From CAWGCA01 sp963820955 (lineage in GTDB: Bacteria > Pseudomonadota > Gammaproteobacteria > Chromatiales > Chromatiaceae), in the NCBI GenBank assembly GCA_963820955.1, contig CAWGCA010000044.1:1-64000 (forward strand): a DNA stretch of 64,000 nt. Reading direction: 5' to 3'. Positions 59,350 through 64,000 of this stretch are shown here, piece by piece (within the stretch, counting starts at the first letter, position 1; each line of letters opens with the position of its first letter). Position numbers and translations under genes: made by a program. The notes under the pieces are model-generated. The model did no database searches and was not told the origin of the DNA. It worked only from the letters and a program-made list of their open reading frames with translations.

Positions 59350-60060
59350 TCAATACGGCTCGAAAACAGCGATTTCGTCCCGAATCCGGCGCAGGCTTTC
59401 CAGTGGTTCCGAGGCCGCCGTAATGGGGCGGCCTATGACCAGCATATCGCCCCCCCCGTTCAGCGCATCCAACGGCGTCATCACCCGCTGCTGGTCATCG
59501 AGGGAGGCATCCCTCGGCCGAACGCCGGGGGTAACCAGCAGAAAATCCCGGTCCACGGCAGGGCGCACCACCTGGGCCTCCCGGGGTGAACAGACGATAC
59601 CGTCCAACCCGCAATCGGCGGCCAGCTTCCCCAGCCGCAGGACGTTCTCCGCCGGCGTTCCGGTGAATCCCACTTCCGCTATGTCCTTCTGGCCAAGGCT
59701 GGTGAGGATGGTAACAGCCACCAGCAGGGGCCGATTGGAGCAACTCGCCAGGCGTTCTCGAGCGGTTTCCATCATACGGCGCCCACCGGAGGCATGGAGA
59801 TTGATCATCCAGACCCCCAGATCGGCCGCCGCGGCGCAGGCCGCCGCTACGGTATTTGGGATGTCGTGATACTTCAGATCCAGAAAAACATCGAAGCCCT
59901 TGGCGATCAGCTTCTCCACGAAGGCCGGCCCGAGACGGGTAAACATCTCCTTCCCCACTTTGAGACGACAGAGGGAAGGGTCCAGCCGGGAGACCAGGGT
60001 AAAGGCCGCTTCGGCGGCCGGAAAATCCAGTGCCACAATGATTCGAGGGTTCTTTTCCAT
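59350..60060 (-). CDS. pyrF: Orotidine 5'-phosphate decarboxylase
   Basis: Encodes 236 residues. The start IIVALDFPAAEAAF, the catalytic DLKYHDIPNTVAAAC and the phosphate loop VTPGVRPRDASLDDQQRVMTP are typical of class I PyrF. It makes UMP in pyrimidine synthesis. It lies 10 bp downstream of lapA, the order seen in many gammaproteobacteria. Confidence 0.95.
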   Translation of the reverse strand: MEKNPRIIVALDFPAAEAAFTLVSRLDPSLCRLKVGKEMFTRLGPAFVEKLIAKGFDVFLDLKYHDIPNTVAAACAAAADLGVWMINLHASGGRRMMETARERLASCSNRPLLVAVTILTSLGQKDIAEVGFTGTPAENVLRLGKLAADCGLDGIVCSPREAQVVRPAVDRDFLLVTPGVRPRDASLDDQQRVMTPLDALNGGGDMLVIGRPITAASEPLESLRRIRDEIAVFEPY

Positions 60061-60070
60061 GGCATACGTC

Positions 60071-60358
60071 TCAATGGTCCCTGACCGGAATGGCCCGCAA
60101 TTGTTCGGCCTCCCGGGAAGCCAGGCGCAGTTCCCGCCGCAGACCGGTGACTGTTCGTTTCAGCTGTGCCATCCGGCCAAGGCCGGCCAGTACTCCAAGC
60201 AACACGCCAACGATCACCGCCCCCACCAGCACGACGGACAGCGGCAATTCCTGCGAGCCGAAATAATAGTTCAGATTGACCGGGGCGGCATTCATCAGCG
60301 CAAAGGCGGCGCCGAACAGCATGATAATAAGGACCAACAGCAGCTTGAGAAATCGCAC
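60071..60358 (-). CDS. lapA: LapA-family membrane protein (LPS assembly)
   Basis: Encodes 95 residues with two transmembrane helices (about 5-22 and 41-63) joined by NAAPVNLNYYFGSQELPLSV, and a basic C-terminal helix. This is the DUF1049/LapA pattern. In E. coli, LapA works with LapB in controlling LpxC and LPS supply; lapB is not next to it here, which is unusual. The partner pyrF follows directly. Confidence 0.87.
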   Translation of the reverse strand: MRFLKLLLVLIIMLFGAAFALMNAAPVNLNYYFGSQELPLSVVLVGAVIVGVLLGVLAGLGRMAQLKRTVTGLRRELRLASREAEQLRAIPVRDH

Positions 60359-60473
60359 CTCTTGGACTCTCCCCTATCCATCCAACCAGACGGATATCAT
60401 ACTCGGAGCCCGTTGGGATTAGCCACCCGGAAAAGCGAAAACAGGGCCCCGCGCATCAATACCCCAGGATGCT

Positions 60474-61658
60474 TCAGGCATAGTCATCCAGCAGACCGTC
60501 GCTGCGGTAGTAACGCATGGAATCCGCGGCCAGGGTACCTTCTTGCTCCAGCCCGTCCTCCCCCCGCTCCCGGGATTCGGCCAGGGCCTCGCGTCCTGAA
60601 TCCGGATTGCGATCAGCATGCTCCGCATGGGGACGTGTGTCACCACTGTCACGCTGTCCTACATCCACGTTCGCCAGTTGCAGGTTGTTTTCTCCGAACA
60701 TCTCCCGCAGACGAGGAATGGCAGCCTCCAGTGCTTCTCGTACCACCCCATGCTGCGCGCTGAAACTGACGCTCGCCTGGTCATTCTGCAGGGTCAACTG
60801 GATATCGATCGGCCCCAGGTGAGGCGGGTTGATGCGCATGGAGGCCCCCTGAATCGAATGTCCGACCAGCCACAGGACACGTTCCCCCAAGCCCTGTTCC
60901 CAACCACTCTTCCCCAGCGGGGCATTGAGTTCCAACATCGGCTGCCCGAAGGCACGAGGAGCAATCGCTGTTTCCGGGCTCACCCTTCCCATTACCCCGG
61001 AAATCATATTGACCTCGACCAAAGGAGAAGTATCAAGCTCGCTGGCAATCAGCGAAGACGCTACTGATTTAGGCAGCATTCCCACCAACGGCTGCGGCAA
61101 CTCGACCGGCAAAAGATCCATACCCAGGCCTGGAGGCAATGGGCGGGAGGCCGGATCCAGCATCAGGCCAGTGTCCTTGATCGCGCTTTCCGTCGCGCCC
61201 TCCAGACGCCCGTCGGATGATGCAAAAAGCCCGTCGCTCAACCGCTGCCCAAGGCCGGCCAGTGTGCTGCGACCGGCTTTCACCGCCACGGCGGCCGCGC
61301 TACCTGCTGAGCCAGGACGACTCAACGCTCCGGAGGCGAGACCCAGCCGGGCAAACAAGGCCTGTACCACCTCGGGATTGAGGGTGGCGGGTAGTTCTCC
61401 GGCAACCTCTGCCGTCAGCGGCAACGGGTTGCCGCCTCCTCCAAGCAGAGCCGCAACAGACGCAAACTCCTCTGCCGGCAGCAACTCCCTGAGCTGGGAC
61501 AGTAGCCCTGACAACTGTTCCTGGCCCGATAAAACATCTATAAATTCAGATACTTGAACTGTACTTTCCTGCTGATTCTGGGATAAGCCCGGATCAAAAC
61601 TGGAGGCCAGGGAACTAAAAAAGCCGGTCTGATTAGCACTGTCAACCACATCGTTCAT
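60474..61658 (-). CDS. fliK: Flagellar hook-length control protein FliK
   Basis: Encodes 394 residues. The C-terminal domain (about 265-345) is the recognisable part: WLVGHSIQGASMRINPPHLG and IDIQLTLQNDQASVSFSAQH are conserved in Flg_hook. The N-terminal two-thirds are low-complexity ruler-type sequence rich in Gly, Leu, Pro and Ser. It controls hook length and the switch in export specificity. No other flagellar gene is in the window, so fliK is separated from its usual cluster. Confidence 0.87.
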   Translation of the reverse strand: MNDVVDSANQTGFFSSLASSFDPGLSQNQQESTVQVSEFIDVLSGQEQLSGLLSQLRELLPAEEFASVAALLGGGGNPLPLTAEVAGELPATLNPEVVQALFARLGLASGALSRPGSAGSAAAVAVKAGRSTLAGLGQRLSDGLFASSDGRLEGATESAIKDTGLMLDPASRPLPPGLGMDLLPVELPQPLVGMLPKSVASSLIASELDTSPLVEVNMISGVMGRVSPETAIAPRAFGQPMLELNAPLGKSGWEQGLGERVLWLVGHSIQGASMRINPPHLGPIDIQLTLQNDQASVSFSAQHGVVREALEAAIPRLREMFGENNLQLANVDVGQRDSGDTRPHAEHADRNPDSGREALAESRERGEDGLEQEGTLAADSMRYYRSDGLLDDYA

Positions 61659-61757
61659 TATGTCGATCCCGAGTCATATGGAGAACCTGACAAAGTAATA
61701 GCAGTTCGCGTGCCAATGTAGTGCGGATCTCGTCTCGATAGGGTGATTTCAGGTGAC

Positions 61758-62246
61758 TCAGTTAAGAAAATCCTCCCTGGATGCCCGACGCCACCGGCTG
61801 GTTGTGACTCGCCACTGCCCCTCCTCTCGCCGCAATTCCAGGTCGAAACGCAACAGATCGGCGCGAACGGTCAGTAATTGCCCGGCCTCTGCAAGTGGCC
61901 GACCGGCCATGGCAACATAGAGGGTCATGCGGGCATCGTCTGATGCCTCTAGTTCAATCTGATGGATCTGGATCAATAGATGAATAGATCTGTGGCGCAG
62001 CAGGTAAGCTGCAACCAACTGCTCGAGGGCGCGGCGGGTCCGACCGGCCTCATCCCGGTAGTCTTCCGAGATCAGGGACCCGACCTCCGTCAGAGATCCT
62101 GCTTCAACCGCTGCCTCGCCCTGGGCCACCATTTGCCGGATCTGCTCCTCTGCCGATTTCGGGTCAGCGCAGCCCACCAGGCTGAGGAGCAGCCAGAAGC
62201 CTAAAATTCTAGCGCAGAGAGTTTTCGTCGGCCCGTAGCGGTTCAC
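61758..62246 (-). CDS. Predicted lipoprotein of unknown function
   Basis: Encodes 162 residues with a lipoprotein signal and lipobox LVGC (Cys about 26). The mature part has a helix (AEEQIRQMVAQGEAAVEAG) and alternating strands ending EEGQWRVTTSRWRRAS, a layout like the NTF2-like fold. I do not recognise a family. It follows dapB by 62 bp in the same direction. Confidence 0.7.
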   Translation of the reverse strand: MNRYGPTKTLCARILGFWLLLSLVGCADPKSAEEQIRQMVAQGEAAVEAGSLTEVGSLISEDYRDEAGRTRRALEQLVAAYLLRHRSIHLLIQIHQIELEASDDARMTLYVAMAGRPLAEAGQLLTVRADLLRFDLELRREEGQWRVTTSRWRRASREDFLN

Positions 62247-62308
62247 GCCAGATATCCCCTCCTCGCCGCATCGGAATTTCCGGAGCGAATAGACACCGCG
62301 GCCCCGGG

Positions 62309-63115
62309 TTAGCGCAGACTTAGTACGTCCTGCATGTCGTAGAGCCCGCTTTCCCGCTGCATAATCCAGCCGGCGGCTCGAGCGGCGCCACTGGCGAAGG
62401 TCATGCGGCTGGAGGCCTTATGGGTAAGCTCCACCCGTTCGCCGGGCGCGGCGAACAGGACCGTGTGTTCGCCCACGATATCACCGGCCCTGATGGTCTC
62501 GAAACCGATAGTACTGGGATCCCTTTCCCCGGTCATACCCTCCCGGCCATAAACCGCGCACTGCTTGAGATCGCGGCCAAGGGCACTGGCCACCACTTCG
62601 CCCATGCGCAGGGCAGTGCCCGAGGGGGCATCCAGCTTGTGCCGATGATGGGCCTCGATCACCTCAATATCCGCCGTGTCTCCCATCACCCGGGCGGCAA
62701 TATCCAGCAGCCGGAAACAGAGGTTGACGCCGACGCTCATGTTCGGGGCAAACACAATGGCGATCTCACCGGCCGCCGTTTCCAGCTCCTTCTTCTGTTG
62801 ATCGCTCAACCCGGTGGTGCCGATCACCATCTTCCTGCCATGGTCGCGGCAGACGGATAGATGCTCCATGGTGGCGGCCGGTGCGGTGAAATCGATCAGC
62901 ACGTCGAACGCGTCGACCACAGACCTCAGTGAATCGGCGACGGAAACGCCGAGTTTACCCACCCCGGCCAGTTCCCCGGCATCGACATCGACGAGACTGC
63001 TGCCCGGGCGTTCCGTAGCGGCACCGAGTTCCAGGGTATCGCTGTTGACGATCGCCTCGATCAGTGTCCTGCCCATCCGCCCCGCACAACCGACCACTGC
63101 CACACGTATCATCAT
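62309..63115 (-). CDS. dapB: 4-hydroxy-tetrahydrodipicolinate reductase
   Basis: Encodes 268 residues. The NAD(P) loop is VVGCAGRMGRTLIEAI and the catalytic/substrate motif EAHHRHKLDAPSGTALRMGE. Further markers are TGLSDQQKKEL and SVGVNLCFRLLDIAA. It reduces the dihydrodipicolinate precursor for lysine and diaminopimelate synthesis. It lies 104 bp downstream of dnaJ; dnaJ-dapB order is common in gammaproteobacteria. Confidence 0.95.
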   Translation of the reverse strand: MMIRVAVVGCAGRMGRTLIEAIVNSDTLELGAATERPGSSLVDVDAGELAGVGKLGVSVADSLRSVVDAFDVLIDFTAPAATMEHLSVCRDHGRKMVIGTTGLSDQQKKELETAAGEIAIVFAPNMSVGVNLCFRLLDIAARVMGDTADIEVIEAHHRHKLDAPSGTALRMGEVVASALGRDLKQCAVYGREGMTGERDPSTIGFETIRAGDIVGEHTVLFAAPGERVELTHKASSRMTFASGAARAAGWIMQRESGLYDMQDVLSLR

Positions 63116-63219
63116 TCAACCCTTCTCACTTACGTCTAGTCTCAATTCGGCAATGGTTGGCATTCCCGCCTGGGCGCCCTTTCAACCGTTGAATCCCCTG
63201 TGTTTCCAGAAGCTCGGAA

Positions 63220-64000
63220 TCAAAAACCCATCCCCTCGAAAAACTTCTTCACGCCATCGAGCCAGGAGGATGAATTGGGGCTGTGTTTGCCACCCGTCCC
63301 CTCCATGGTGCGGTCGAACTGGCGCAACACCTCCTTCTGCTTGTCGGTCAGATGGACTGGCGTTTCCACCATCACGCGGCACAGCAGATCCCCTATCGGT
63401 CCACCACGCACCGGCTTGACCCCTTTGCCGCGCATGCGGAACAGTTTTCCGGATTGTGTGCCGGCAGGAATCTTGAGCTTTACCTTGCCCTGCAAGGTCG
63501 GCACTTCCAGTTCACCGCCCAGCGCGGCTGTGACGAAGGGGATAGGCACCTCGCAGAACAAATGGCTGTCCTCGCGAGTGAAGAATTCGTGCTCCTTGAC
63601 TGCCACCTGGACGTAGAGGTCCCCGGCCGGGCCGCCACTCTCCCCGGCCTCGCCCTCCCCCGCCAGCCGGATGCGATCGCCGCTGTCGACGCCGGCGGGT
63701 ACTTTGACCGACAAGGTCTTGTGCTGCTGTACCCGGCCAACGCCGTGGCAGGCGGTGCAGGGATCCTCGATAACGCTGCCTTTGCCGCGACAGGTGGGGC
63801 AGGTCTGCTGCACGGAAAAGAACCCCTGCTGCATGCGCACCTGGCCATGCCCGGCACAGGTATCGCAAGTCTTGGGCTTGGTACCCTTTTTCGCCCCGCT
63901 CCCCTTGCACACATTGCAGCGAACCTGAGTGGGGACACGGATCTTTACCGAGGTCCCGGCTACCGCATCCTCCAGTGAGAGTTCCAGATTGTAGCGCAGA
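63220..64000 (-). CDS. dnaJ: Chaperone DnaJ, C-terminal part (cut by the window edge)
   Basis: The frame enters from the right edge and ends at 63220, giving about 260 residues. The four zinc-finger repeats CxxCxGxG are present: CNVCKGSG, CDTCAGHG, CPTCRGKG and CTACHGVG. The substrate-binding domains follow with VPAGVDSGDRIRLAGEGEAG and LQGKVKLKIPAGTQSGKLFR. The J domain and Gly/Phe region lie outside the window. It stimulates DnaK. The gene is transcribed toward dapB. Confidence 0.96.
   Translation of the reverse strand, partial: LRYNLELSLEDAVAGTSVKIRVPTQVRCNVCKGSGAKKGTKPKTCDTCAGHGQVRMQQGFFSVQQTCPTCRGKGSVIEDPCTACHGVGRVQQHKTLSVKVPAGVDSGDRIRLAGEGEAGESGGPAGDLYVQVAVKEHEFFTREDSHLFCEVPIPFVTAALGGELEVPTLQGKVKLKIPAGTQSGKLFRMRGKGVKPVRGGPIGDLLCRVMVETPVHLTDKQKEVLRQFDRTMEGTGGKHSPNSSSWLDGVKKFFEGMGF

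Overview
The window looks like the chromosome of a free-living or symbiotic sulfur-oxidising gammaproteobacterium. The evidence is a complete-looking set of gammaproteobacterial housekeeping genes (valS, ppdK, dapB, dnaJ, pyrF, lapA, rsmJ, nfo, tcdA), a flagellar fliK, a general type II secretion locus, and several genes common in sulfur oxidisers: a tungsten-type aldehyde:ferredoxin oxidoreductase operon, DsrE-domain proteins, cysC and a broken gene resembling the large secreted 'choice-of-anchor O' proteins. GC content is moderately high, coding density is high, and no prophage, integrase or complete insertion sequence is visible. The genus cannot be fixed from sequence alone.

Layout. 1-3645: a large secreted-protein gene on the minus strand, broken by many indels and running off the left edge. 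3646-6540: sparse DNA with two MITE-like inverted-repeat elements and two small secreted glycine-rich proteins. 6541-8598: an OmpR/EnvZ-type two-component pair. 8589-19515: type II secretion genes in three transcription units (gspD leftward, gspGHIJKLM plus a gspC/N-like gene rightward, gspE and gspF leftward). 19660-25061: an aldehyde:ferredoxin oxidoreductase operon (4Fe-4S protein, AOR, FAD subunit, MoaD-like protein) followed by an unknown 104-residue gene; two different tandem-repeat arrays start at the stop-abutting terminators of the last two genes. 25364-33887: a tungstate-type ABC ATPase, a PilZ-DUF1631-GGDEF-EAL protein, a YpsA-like putative molybdenum carrier, a patatin and a frameshifted membrane/flavoprotein fusion. 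34025-46891: ppdK, valS with an internal peptide-repeat insertion, small redox and cupin genes, a YihY-type membrane protein, an ACP/acyl-ligase/acyltransferase fusion, tcdA and nfo. 46910-48561: a hipBA-type toxin-antitoxin pair. 48632-55444: rsmJ, a double-thioredoxin-domain protein, a histidine kinase with a REC-TPR partner, succinate-semialdehyde dehydrogenase and a RarD-type exporter. 55492-57437: an ECF sigma factor, an anti-sigma factor whose outer part is a DsrE-like domain, and a separate secreted DsrE-like protein. 57501-64000: a metallo-hydrolase, cysC, a ComEA-like protein, pyrF, lapA, fliK, a lipoprotein, dapB and the C-terminal part of dnaJ.

How the parts may work together. The AOR operon would oxidise aldehydes (or reduce acids) with a tungsten cofactor; the adjacent ABC ATPase and the YpsA-like protein may help supply the metal, though no permease or binding protein is present here. 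The ECF/anti-sigma/DsrE locus is the best candidate for an undescribed system: a membrane anti-sigma factor carries the same cysteine-containing DsrE fold (FAACGNT) as a small periplasmic protein encoded next to it (FSACGNT). This suggests that a sulfur or redox state outside the membrane releases the sigma factor, and a strong ECF-type promoter sits just before the sigma gene. Other notable points are the perfect fourfold 51-bp repeat inside valS and the two repeat arrays seeded by transcription terminators.
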